From: Desulfovibrio sp. | GTDB lineage: Bacteria > Desulfobacterota > Desulfovibrionia > Desulfovibrionales > Desulfovibrionaceae | Direction: 5' to 3' | Length of the DNA: 39,719 bases | NCBI GenBank assembly: GCA_031260725.1 | Contig: JAISKZ010000039.1 | Coordinates: 1 to 39,719, forward strand | Made by a program: the position numbers and the translations under genes | The notes under the pieces: model-generated | Databases searched by the model: none | Told to the model about the DNA's origin: nothing | Seen by the model: only the letters and a program-made list of their open reading frames with translations | Part shown: one piece after another, positions 17,062-25,655 of the stretch | Position numbering within the stretch: the stretch's first letter is position 1 | Layout: each line of letters opens with the position of its first letter

Positions 17062-20000
17062 TCATTCCACGCGCGAGCCGCAATACGGACAAAAAGCCGC
17101 ATTGTCCAGGGGAATAGGCTGGCCGCAGGATGGGTGGCTGCATAAACGTGGCACGGGAGCGAGCTCGACGATCAACTCACCTTCACACACGGAAACCCTC
17201 TGCTTGTTTTCCTTGAAATCAGCAGTTCTCAACACGCGCTTCACAATGCCATCCACAGAAGCAAGAACAGCTTTCTCCTGCTTCATGATGGATATATTAA
17301 ACACCTCTTCTCCAGCTTTGACGATGTCACCGGGATGGACATACATGACCCACAAATCACCGTTGCTTGGCGCTGCAATATGATAACGGTTTGCTGGGTC
17401 GGCCATAGCGACGCCTTTGACGCGGAAACCTGTCGGCTGGCTGACTTTTACCTCATAACTCATGATTTCAGAATCAAGCACATAACGACAGACAGACACG
17501 CCCATTTCCGACGGTCTTGAAATACTCAACAGCACAAGATGGTGCGGTTTCCCCTTGGTTTCATTAAAATATAAATCCTGCCCGATCTTCAAGCCTTCAA
17601 ACCAGACATGAAGCGGCAGATTATTAGGATCACCATATTGCGCTTTGAATTGAATGGCTTTTAAAGCGTCAGCCGGGTGATTCAAATAGAGAATAAATTC
17701 TTCGGCGTTCGGCTTGCGTTTAAGTATATCAGTACAGATTTGTTCCTCAAGATCCATATTGATATTCGGCAGTGTTTCAAGAGGCGACGCTTCGGTACGC
17801 TTTGCAACAGCCATTTTCCATTCTGCGCCAAAGGCGCTTTCATAAACCCAATCTGCGGGGAACCCCAAGGGAAGTTTGCCGAACTTTCCCAACAGCAGAT
17901 TACGGAAAGCGTCATTGCAGTCTTGATAAACAGTAAGGCACGCCTTGCGCATTTCTGAAGAAAATTCCGTTTGCGGTGTACTCGTCGCTTCATTCAGCAC
18001 TTCAAGGAGATATCTGACCTCTTCTTCGCCGCCCCGTTTCCATGCGCCGGTTACTGCTAAAAAGGCCGTGTTCCAAGTAATCTGTGACCCTGGAGTCACG
18101 TCATGATACCTGACAATACGCCGCGTTCCTTCCAAAAATTTGAGCATATAGGGCAGAAGATGAATATACCCCTGCTTCATAGCCCCTTCCTGTGAAGAGG
18201 ATGTAGCCCCACCAGGCATGCCGTGCAAGGTAACGTCGTAATCAATGCCCTGAAAATAGGGGGAACAATAGCGATCATAATATGGCATAAGTTGTTTGCA
18301 GACAAAATTCGCGTCTCGTATGGCGTTTTTATTTAAGCAGCATGTCAGACCAAGTTCGTCTTCCAGATATGCCATGGTGGACAGCACATCACCTTGCCCA
18401 TAGGAACGCACCGCGGCACCCAGGCCAACATCAAGAATATGTGCTCCTGCTTTTGCTGCCGCGCCGCAGGCCGGGACAAAAAGTCCGTCTGTATAGTGAC
18501 GATGATAGTGGAGCACAAGCTCAGGCCAGCGTTTGCGCAATGCTTCAACAAGCTCTGTCATGAAGCGCGGCGGGCACACGCCGCCCATGTCCTTGAGGCC
18601 GAGAATTATGCTGCGCGACGCTGTTTTTGAAGTGACGCCCATAATATCGCTTATCATGCGTAAAATAGCTTCTATAACATCCAGATAGTGAGACACATCA
18701 AAACCTTTCGCCCATGACATGGAAAGCGCCGGCTGAAAAATCACATCCTTGCGGGACAAGACGACTTCAGCAATAGGACGCATATTTTCTATGTGATTGA
18801 GAAAATCAAAACAACGAACCACCTGGTAACAATCGCAAATCATTTCACCAGTTTTGTGCATCAGGTTGCGTGGCTGTGGCGTGTAGCCAAGAACATTGGT
18901 GGATCGCACGAGCAATTGCTTGAAAGTTTTCGGGGCAAAATTGTTCCATTCGTTTGCTTCGCTGAACGGATAAGTCATATTGGCCATCATCGCCACATGA
19001 AAATGTGCGCCGCCGCCATTTTCAATGGAAAAATAGCCGACGTTGTCAAGATAGGGTCCCAGCAATCTGTCTTCAGCCAGACGAAAACGATTGCCTGAAT
19101 TTGACTGTGTAAAATCACGCGGAGTCGTATCAGAAAAATGTATCCATCCTGAATCACGAATAAAATCCAGTGTAGCCAAACGATCGCCCTGTGGATATGG
19201 TGACGGCTTGCGCTGGACGGACGAACTGATGGGCGGTAGAACAGGTTCAAATGGACCAAGGGCAGGAGTTGTTGCGGAACGATATGCGCCTAACTGCACG
19301 TAGGGATTATAGCCTTTCACCGAAATCTCTGCCACCAGTCTTGCCAGGCGTTCGCCTTCCGGGGCAAGATCAGTATACAACATGAGTTCAGGATGATTGG
19401 CTATAAAATATGTGTTAATGTCTCCCTTGCGAAAGAAAGAATTTTTAAGTACCTGACGGAAAAAAGGAATTGTTGTTTTAATTCCGCCGATTATGTATTC
19501 GCTGAGTGCGCGATCCATAATGCCCAGCGTTTTTTCCCAGTCATGCGCATAGGTAATCAGCAAAGCGCCCGCAGAATCATAATTGGCAGGGAATTCATAG
19601 CCGGCGCTGATATTGGAGTCCAGCCGCACACCAGGACCACCTGGAGAAACGTAACGCGTGATCAGTCCCGAGTTTGGCTCAAAATTATTTTGTGGATTTT
19701 CACAATTGATACGAACCTGCATGGAACAATATGAAGCACGCAGACTTTCTTCCCGATAGCGCAGCTCAGCGCCAAACGCCACGGCAATCTGTTCCTCTAC
19801 GAGATCAATGCCATAGCGGCATTCGGTTATTCCATGCTCTACCTGAAGCCGCGTGTTGACTTCGATCAGATAAGGCGAACCGTCAGGGGTGATCAAAAAC
19901 TCAACCGTGGCCAAAGAATGATACCCTACAGCGCGTATGAGCCGACGGGCATAATCTTTAAGACGTTCCCGCAGATTCTGCGTCATGCCGGGCCAGTGAG

Positions 20001-20763
20001 AAGGCGTGATTTCAATAAGTTTTTGATGGTTACGTTGTACTGTGCAATCGCGTTCGTCAAAAGCGAAAACATTGCCGTACATGTCGGCAATGATCTGGAT
20101 TTCAATGTGACGCACATTATCCAGAAATTTCTCAAGAAAAAGATGTGGATTGCCGAAAGAGGCTTGAGCCATCGTAGAAGCTTTGAAGAAAGCATCCTCA
20201 AGCTCTGCCTGATTGTAGATAGTAAAAATGCCCCTGCCACCGCCGCCGCCCTCGGCTTTCAGCATGACCGGCAGACCGATTTCATCTATAAGTTGACGGG
20301 TGCCCGCAATATCCACAGCGCCGCCTGACCCTGGAACGACAGGAATTCCGAGTCTGCGTGCTACTTCACGCGCCTGAACTTTGTTGCCAAGAAGATTCAT
20401 GGCTTCGGCAGTGGCGCCGATAAAGGTAATGCCTGCCTCTTTGCAGCGTTGAGGAAAACGTGTGTCTTCAGAGGCAAACCCCCAGCCTGGATGTATCCCT
20501 ACCACTCCACGCTGTCTGGCTTTGGTGATGATTTTGTCAATATCCAGATAGGAGCGCGGTTCGGGGCCAAGCAACAACAATTCCTGCGCAGTGGATGCCG
20601 CAGGCGCTGTTTTGTCAACGTCTGCGGCTGTCATGGCCGCAACCGCGTCAAAACGCTCCCGTATGGAACGGCAGATACGCCGTGCCGGTATCCCGCGGTT
20701 CGCCACCAGAATGACTTTGCCCTGTAAAAAATCCTGAACCTCGGCGAATGTCTTGTTGCCCAT
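17062..20763 (-). CDS. pyc: Pyruvate carboxylase
   Basis: A biotin-dependent enzyme of 1233 residues making oxaloacetate from pyruvate, bicarbonate and ATP. Domains in order: biotin carboxylase (about 15-475) with ATP-grasp KAEGGGGGRGI (169-179) and EVNTRLQVEH (301-310); carboxyltransferase (about 530-1000) with DTTPRD (545-550), LKDMGG (723-728, with the lysine that is carbamylated in the family) and HYHRH (752-756) as metal site; and a biotinyl domain with the attachment lysine K1161. The usual AMKM motif reads IMKQ here. The last 30 residues form a probable zinc ribbon (C1208, C1213, C1225, C1228) that standard pyruvate carboxylases lack. birA lies just upstream (28 bases) and a PEP-synthase-like gene downstream. 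Confidence 0.93.
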   Translation of the reverse strand: MGNKTFAEVQDFLQGKVILVANRGIPARRICRSIRERFDAVAAMTAADVDKTAPAASTAQELLLLGPEPRSYLDIDKIITKARQRGVVGIHPGWGFASEDTRFPQRCKEAGITFIGATAEAMNLLGNKVQAREVARRLGIPVVPGSGGAVDIAGTRQLIDEIGLPVMLKAEGGGGGRGIFTIYNQAELEDAFFKASTMAQASFGNPHLFLEKFLDNVRHIEIQIIADMYGNVFAFDERDCTVQRNHQKLIEITPSHWPGMTQNLRERLKDYARRLIRAVGYHSLATVEFLITPDGSPYLIEVNTRLQVEHGITECRYGIDLVEEQIAVAFGAELRYREESLRASYCSMQVRINCENPQNNFEPNSGLITRYVSPGGPGVRLDSNISAGYEFPANYDSAGALLITYAHDWEKTLGIMDRALSEYIIGGIKTTIPFFRQVLKNSFFRKGDINTYFIANHPELMLYTDLAPEGERLARLVAEISVKGYNPYVQLGAYRSATTPALGPFEPVLPPISSSVQRKPSPYPQGDRLATLDFIRDSGWIHFSDTTPRDFTQSNSGNRFRLAEDRLLGPYLDNVGYFSIENGGGAHFHVAMMANMTYPFSEANEWNNFAPKTFKQLLVRSTNVLGYTPQPRNLMHKTGEMICDCYQVVRCFDFLNHIENMRPIAEVVLSRKDVIFQPALSMSWAKGFDVSHYLDVIEAILRMISDIMGVTSKTASRSIILGLKDMGGVCPPRFMTELVEALRKRWPELVLHYHRHYTDGLFVPACGAAAKAGAHILDVGLGAAVRSYGQGDVLSTMAYLEDELGLTCCLNKNAIRDANFVCKQLMPYYDRYCSPYFQGIDYDVTLHGMPGGATSSSQEGAMKQGYIHLLPYMLKFLEGTRRIVRYHDVTPGSQITWNTAFLAVTGAWKRGGEEEVRYLLEVLNEATSTPQTEFSSEMRKACLTVYQDCNDAFRNLLLGKFGKLPLGFPADWVYESAFGAEWKMAVAKRTEASPLETLPNINMDLEEQICTDILKRKPNAEEFILYLNHPADALKAIQFKAQYGDPNNLPLHVWFEGLKIGQDLYFNETKGKPHHLVLLSISRPSEMGVSVCRYVLDSEIMSYEVKVSQPTGFRVKGVAMADPANRYHIAAPSNGDLWVMYVHPGDIVKAGEEVFNISIMKQEKAVLASVDGIVKRVLRTADFKENKQRVSVCEGELIVELAPVPRLCSHPSCGQPIPLDNAAFCPYCGSRVE

Positions 20764-20791
20764 GCCCTGTCAGCCTTTGGAGTAAACTTGA

Positions 20792-21598
20792 TTAAGCGCG
20801 ACGAAGAGTCCCGCTTAAAAATTCTGTCATTTTACCATCAGTAAACAAGCAAATACCACCTGTCGGCGATAACCCCGCTAACTTGCCGCGCGTTGTATGT
20901 CGATCTTCAGATAGTTCCACGTTGCTGCCCCGCCAGAGCAACAGCTGTTCGGCTCTGGATTGCCAGCGGCGTATAAATGCACTGTCTTGAGCGTATGCTA
21001 AATAGACATGCTTTACAAGCTGTTGCCAGAGCTTTTCAGCCAGTAGAGGCTGTTTGACAAAGTCTGCCAAACTCGCTGCAGCCATGGCGGCGTTTTTGCG
21101 CAATACGCATATGGACGGTGCGCTGGCGACATTGATGCCAATACCTGCGAGCAAAACGCCGCCACGTTCTTCAAGCAGAATACCGCCAAGCTTATGCGGG
21201 ATTCCCTCCTGCCGCGACAATAAAACAAGATCATTGGGCCACTTGAGCAACACAGGCCAGCCCAGTTCGTGTAATGCTGAAGCCAGAAGCAAGCCTGTTG
21301 CCACTGATGCGGCAGAACCATCAAAAGGAGGTATCAGCGGAAGGCGCAGTGCGGCATAAATATTACCCGGAGGGGAAAACCATGTTCGCCGCAACTGCCC
21401 TCGTCCGGCGGTCTGCGCGGCAACGATGACGCTGTCCCAAACAGCGAGCCTGTCACGTTTCTGCAGCCAAAATCCGGCGTCGAGAGCTGAGGTCGCTTGC
21501 CCTGTGAACCAGATGACAGGCAGCGGATTATTATTCACGTCAGGCGAATCAACCCAGGGGATAATGCGACATTCATCAAAGCATTGGCATGAACTCAT
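20792..21598 (-). CDS. birA: Biotin--protein ligase (BirA, no DNA-binding domain)
   Basis: A 268-residue ligase that activates biotin as biotinyl-AMP and attaches it to lysine of carrier domains. Recognised motifs are AGRGQLRRTW (64-73), the adenylate-binding loop, KWPNDL (119-124) and GIGINV (152-157), followed by the small C-terminal SH3-like domain. No N-terminal helix-turn-helix is present, so it is a class I ligase without repressor function. It starts 13 bases after ybeY and ends 28 bases before pyruvate carboxylase, whose biotinyl domain is the obvious substrate. The ribosome site is weak. Confidence 0.93.
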   Translation of the reverse strand: MSSCQCFDECRIIPWVDSPDVNNNPLPVIWFTGQATSALDAGFWLQKRDRLAVWDSVIVAAQTAGRGQLRRTWFSPPGNIYAALRLPLIPPFDGSAASVATGLLLASALHELGWPVLLKWPNDLVLLSRQEGIPHKLGGILLEERGGVLLAGIGINVASAPSICVLRKNAAMAAASLADFVKQPLLAEKLWQQLVKHVYLAYAQDSAFIRRWQSRAEQLLLWRGSNVELSEDRHTTRGKLAGLSPTGGICLFTDGKMTEFLSGTLRRA

Positions 21599-21611
21599 AC
21601 GTCAGCGTCAC

Positions 21612-22106
21612 CTACGACGATATGCAGTTTTTTTGCGCAACCGTACGACAGGCCTTGCATATCCTGTCCATATCCGGCCCATGTTCAAAACCCGTCAGGT
21701 GGGCCAGGCCATGCGACAGAAGCATCAAAACGTATTCTGCCGTTTTCTGACCATAAAGCAGGCATTCGCGCGCAAAAGTGTCCAGCGACAGCAGGATAAC
21801 CCCATGCTTCATATCATCATCGCTGCCCGGAAAGGAAAGTAGATTCGTAGGGCCGACACAGGCCATAAAACGCTGATTGGCCGTTTTTATGAAGCTGTCA
21901 TTCACAAGACGCAAATCCACATCCGCTGGAATGGATATCCCCGCATCCCGCATCACTTGCAGCATGGTTCGCAGAGCCAAAGCAAGACACCGCACGTCAA
22001 AAGGCAACAGCCAGACGTCGGCTCTGTAATCTGCTGTAACGTGCACACTGCACCCCATACTGCCGGACAAAGCTGCGCGGCATGCTTCTCCATCAGCCGA
22101 GTTCAC
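21612..22106 (-). CDS. ybeY: Endoribonuclease YbeY
   Basis: A zinc-dependent endoribonuclease needed in the family for 16S rRNA 3'-end maturation and ribosome quality control, 164 residues. The metal motif H-x3-H-x5-H is complete (H132, H136, H142 in HGLAHLTGFEH), and PTNLLSFP stands for the usual PTDVLSFP block. Its start overlaps the pgpH stop by 4 bases (ATGA), so translation is coupled. The order phoH-pgpH-ybeY is widely conserved in bacteria and supports the call. Confidence 0.92.
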   Translation of the reverse strand: MNSADGEACRAALSGSMGCSVHVTADYRADVWLLPFDVRCLALALRTMLQVMRDAGISIPADVDLRLVNDSFIKTANQRFMACVGPTNLLSFPGSDDDMKHGVILLSLDTFARECLLYGQKTAEYVLMLLSHGLAHLTGFEHGPDMDRICKACRTVAQKNCISS

Positions 22107-24481
22107 TGACCCACATTCCTGGGATACATCTGAGGCGCAGCTCTTTCAGCCTTGTCGACCGCATCAGGGGGGCTGTTGTCCGCCAGATTGGATGCCGCCG
22201 GTAACGGCTGCATTTTGCTCTGTTCCTTGCCAACAGATGTTTTTTCTTTATTATTTACTTTAACAATTTGATGCGCATTTGTAATTTTCGCTTCAGGATA
22301 AACAATGCGCTGGTGGAAAATTCCTGTTAGTATGCGTTGAAAATTTTTACTTAAGTAATACAGATCTTTGAATGTCAATTCAGATTCATCCAGTTGCCCC
22401 TCAGAAAAAATGCCTTTTACAGTTGCGTCAATATGACTTTTGAGACGTGCAGGCGTGGGATCAGTTAAAGTTCTACTTGATGCCTCAACGGAATCGGCCA
22501 GCATCAGGATAGCCGCCTCCCTTGTCTGCGGACGCGGGCCGGGATAACTGTAATCCGAATCACGTGGTTTTTCACCTAGATTGAGAGCCTTCTGATAAAA
22601 ATAGCGTATCAGCCGTGTTCCATGATGCTGGCGAATGATGTCGGCAATTTCCTGGCCGAGCTTGTAACTCCCGGCCAATTCAGTGCCTTTCTTGACATGG
22701 GACAGCAAAACAAGAGCACTCATGGACGGCGACAACTTGTCATGTTTGTTATACCCCCCATAGAGATTTTCTATAAAATATTCAGGATAAGACAATTTGC
22801 CGACGTCATGGTATAACGCGGCGACTTTGCAAAGCAGACTGTTGGCTCCAATGGCCTTGGCCCCAGCCTCTACCATATTGGCTACCACAAGAGAGTGATG
22901 ATACGTACCGGGGATGGCAACCATCAATTCCTGCATCAAAGGCTGTTCCAGATTCATCAGTTCCATCAGGCGAAAACGCGTGCTGTAGCCAAAGACCATT
23001 TCCAGGACAGGACTCACTGCAAAAAGCAGAATCAGTGAGGACAGACTGTTCACCACAACGGCAATAAGCTGCGCCGGAGCTTCATGTACAGGAGTTTGCG
23101 CCAAGAGCGTTGCGCCTAACCAGATAACGCTCTGGCCGATTGTCAAGGGGATGATGCTCCAGACCACATCTTGCCGGCTCTGCGCTCTGGTGACCAGCCA
23201 TGTAGCCAACATCCCCCCAAGAAAATGGTAGATAAAAAAAACATAGTCGGCCTGAAACATCAGCATGCAAAAAAAGGCAAGCAGGAGGCCCATGGCACAA
23301 TAACATCTGGCCGCGAATACCATTGCCACCACGCCCACAGCGCCCGCAACGGGAAAAGCCGCTGAAAAGGCATTCAGCAGACTTGCGTCATTCATACTGA
23401 GATACAGCTGATACACTGCCTTTGCACCGGCACCAAACAGCAGAAGCACCAAGGAGATCATCAGTATATCTTTGCAGAGTAACGGCGTGCCTGGCCTGCC
23501 GCTGGGCGTGACAAAAAAGCCGATGGAAAATAAAAACGCACAGAGCAGGGCACCCACGACTGTCACCCAACGCATCGGGTTCGCAGCTGTTTGATACAGT
23601 GCCTGCAATTTAATTTGCTGTTCCCGACTTACGCGTTCGCCCTTGTGGGCGATTATTTCCCCCTTCTGAATCTGGTAATAGATTGGCTTCACACTTTCTG
23701 TCACTGCCTCCGCGCGTTTTTGTGTCGCTTCACGATTCAGTGTTAACGACGCGGGCATTATGGCTGAAAGTAAAATATTTATGGCCCGACGGGACTGTGG
23801 CGTCAATGTCGGCTCCTGTCGCGCCTTGGAAGAAATTTCTGCCAGGAACGATTGCAGATCATGCAGTGTGCCGACATCTGGACGCAGCATTTCCACCTTG
23901 GTGTCCAGATTGTGTATCACGGCGCCAGATCTGCCGACGCGGGCAGAGCGGATATCCCCAACAAGTCCCTCGGCGAGATTTGTATGAATCAAGGGCATCA
24001 ATTCTTTAAGAATGTATGTCTGTACATCGGAAAGAGCCAATTCGGGCAGAATTTCATCCACCACTGCAGGCGTCAGATCGTCAATCAGATGTGCAAGCGC
24101 CCCCTCGTCGGCGTGGGTGTGTTTGTTATTTTCATTAACACTCTGAAAAAGTTCAAGAATTCTATTCTGGAATAGGATGGATGATTCAAGACTCAGGTCA
24201 TAGACCGGCGGCTGCAGCAAAAGCAACTGTTTGCGACGCGCCTCAGTGGCCTGCGTGTCTTCTACCATAATATCACGATCTGCGATAACATCGCTTTCTG
24301 CAACTTGACCCGCCGCATAAATTTTTTGGACAACATGAAAATTGGCGCCGGCCAGAAGAGCAAGGAAAACCAGAGTGCCAACAAACGCCCAAAATCCCCA
24401 CCCGCAACGGTGATAGGATATCAGGTTCTGGACAAACAAGAGAAAGCTAGCAGGATGCTTCGTTTTTTTCTGTATAATCAT
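22103..24481 (-). CDS. pgpH: 7TM-HD hydrolase, PgpH family
   Basis: A membrane protein of about 790 residues with the PgpH architecture. It has one N-terminal membrane segment (about 33-57), a large outside domain to about 300, a bundle of about seven membrane helices (about 305-500) and a cytoplasmic HD phosphohydrolase domain. The HD residues are GTYHHS, with the metal-binding His at 533, and YHDVGK (H562, D563), numbered from the alternative TTG start at 24493. Known members hydrolyse cyclic di-AMP, so that is the likely substrate. The tail after the HD domain (about 745-796) is low-complexity. The start is uncertain: AGGAG sits 3 bases before the TTG at 24493 and 15 bases before the ATG at 24481. 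I took the ATG, which lies inside the 3' end of the old phoH frame. Confidence 0.9.
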   Translation of the reverse strand: MIIQKKTKHPASFLLFVQNLISYHRCGWGFWAFVGTLVFLALLAGANFHVVQKIYAAGQVAESDVIADRDIMVEDTQATEARRKQLLLLQPPVYDLSLESSILFQNRILELFQSVNENNKHTHADEGALAHLIDDLTPAVVDEILPELALSDVQTYILKELMPLIHTNLAEGLVGDIRSARVGRSGAVIHNLDTKVEMLRPDVGTLHDLQSFLAEISSKARQEPTLTPQSRRAINILLSAIMPASLTLNREATQKRAEAVTESVKPIYYQIQKGEIIAHKGERVSREQQIKLQALYQTAANPMRWVTVVGALLCAFLFSIGFFVTPSGRPGTPLLCKDILMISLVLLLFGAGAKAVYQLYLSMNDASLLNAFSAAFPVAGAVGVVAMVFAARCYCAMGLLLAFFCMLMFQADYVFFIYHFLGGMLATWLVTRAQSRQDVVWSIIPLTIGQSVIWLGATLLAQTPVHEAPAQLIAVVVNSLSSLILLFAVSPVLEMVFGYSTRFRLMELMNLEQPLMQELMVAIPGTYHHSLVVANMVEAGAKAIGANSLLCKVAALYHDVGKLSYPEYFIENLYGGYNKHDKLSPSMSALVLLSHVKKGTELAGSYKLGQEIADIIRQHHGTRLIRYFYQKALNLGEKPRDSDYSYPGPRPQTREAAILMLADSVEASSRTLTDPTPARLKSHIDATVKGIFSEGQLDESELTFKDLYYLSKNFQRILTGIFHQRIVYPEAKITNAHQIVKVNNKEKTSVGKEQSKMQPLPAASNLADNSPPDAVDKAERAAPQMYPRNVGQ

Positions 24482-24782
24482 AAGCGGTTGCAATGGCTCC
24501 TACAATGAGGATGACGCACAATATCGCCCTCGGTGAAACGATGTACAGCGAGGCCGGATACATTCAGAAGGTCTTGCCGCCGCGCAGCAAGCCATACAGC
24601 TGCAGAAACACTTTGCACAGAATTTGCCGCACATCAGGATTCGGACTTTCAATAAAAATGCTGGATCCACGGTTGCCTATACACGCGCCGCTCACTGCTG
24701 TCAGCATATCCAGATGGGTGCAGTTGGGGCCGCAAAGAAGATTGGCAAGGGATGGATTGTCAAACTCAACCGTTTCCAGCAT
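24447..24782 (-). pseudogene. phoH: phoH remnant with the ATPase core deleted
   Basis: The first 72 codons (MLETVEFDNPSLANLL to LRGGKTF) match the N-terminal KH-like part of PhoH, a P-loop ATPase of about 330 residues. A stop follows at 24564. Immediately beyond it, in another frame, comes LNVSGLAVHRFTEGDIVRHP, the family's C-terminal block (compare FTxxDVVRHP). After one more frame change it ends LIVGAIATAYDYTEK, like the usual HPLVxxIVxAY tail, with a stop at 24447. The Walker A and B regions are absent. An internal deletion of some 230 codons explains this best. The gene stands where intact phoH lies in the phoH-pgpH-ybeY operon, and its promoter still looks functional. Confidence 0.8.
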
Positions 24783-24807
24783 CTGTTAAGGACTCATGCC
24801 ATAGCAG

Positions 24808-24836
24808 TGTATAAACTATTTCACCCACTCTGTCCA
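24808..24836 (-). promoter_or_regulatory. Promoter before the phoH remnant
   Basis: On the minus strand TGGACA (24831-24836) and TATACA (24808-24813) are exactly 17 bases apart, a good sigma-70 match (5/6 and 4/6). Transcription would begin near 24800, about 20 bases before the phoH remnant start. It could drive pgpH, ybeY, birA, pyc and ppsA. Confidence 0.55.
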
Positions 24837-24906
24837 TCTTGGAGGGCTTCACTTCAAGACTATTGGAAATTATTTCATAACATATATTTATATATTGATA
24901 TTTATA

Positions 24907-25017
24907 AATAACGCCGACAAGAGGCGCGTCCATGCGGATAAGGGCTATGCAGGCAAAGCGAGCGATATACTCAAAGAAGGCCACTATCGGAAAATCCCTT
25001 ATATTTGCAAAAAATAA
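24907..25017 (+). mobile_element. IS5-type transposase fragment
   Basis: A 36-codon open frame ending in TAA reads NNADKRRVHADKGYAGKA and then ILKEGHYRKIPY. The ADKGY block is typical of DDE transposases of the IS5 group around the second acidic residue. Nothing before or after it extends the similarity, and no terminal inverted repeats were found. It is a scrap left by a former insertion, at the edge of a strongly A+T-rich stretch. Confidence 0.6.
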
Positions 25018-25093
25018 AATTTATGGTAAAAGCACGCTAAAGTAAAATCTTCCATATTAGAGGCAAAAATGGAAAGCAACTTCGAAAACTTAA

Positions 25094-25621
25094 TCCTACT
25101 ATGGAGATATTATTTCAATCTCTAATAATTTATTAGATAATAAAAATTCAATTGATATAACAAAAAAATTACAAAATATTATAAATTATCATAATGACAA
25201 CGTTGAACATAATGATAAAGATATGCATTATACACACTCTCATATAACACATAATAATATTGAAATGAAAAAAATGAAGCAATTAATATTATAAACACAA
25301 AAACTGGATTGTATTTAAATAATGCAAATACTACATTTTCAAATATCAATCATGGTAAATATGTATGGTTGCTTGAACCAGTAAATAATAAATTTTGTAA
25401 AGATTTTTACATAATGCTGAATGATGCGAAATCTAATAAAGTTGTATTATTTTTATGATTCCTAGTAAAAAAATAAATGACCCATTAAAAATTTTTAAAC
25501 AAAGGCAAGATAAAAAAATACATCACACATTGAAATATTGAGAAATGATAAAGAACTTAAAGATATTCTTTAAAAACAATTTTCATTTCGTGAATATTTA
25601 TTAGGTGAAATACAGTATTAA
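25094..25621 (+). pseudogene. A+T-rich, multiply frameshifted gene of foreign type
   Basis: Successive plus-strand frames join into one protein-like text. 25094-25294 contains IISISNNLLDNKNSIDITKK. 25276-25458 contains INIINTKTGLYLNNANTTF and KYVWLLEPVNNKFCKDFYI. 25458-25541 contains IPSKKINDPLKIFKQ. 25532-25621 contains EILRNDKELKDIL, a TAA, then FREYLLGEIQY. The frames change at short overlaps, one beside a run of seven A (about 25268-25274). Composition is extreme, with mostly AAT, AAA, ATT and TTA codons, unlike every neighbour. I recognise no family. The 76 bases between the IS5 scrap and this remnant show nothing. Confidence 0.5.
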
Positions 25622-25655
25622 AGATGTGGTGATCCCCTAAATACGCTGCCACATT

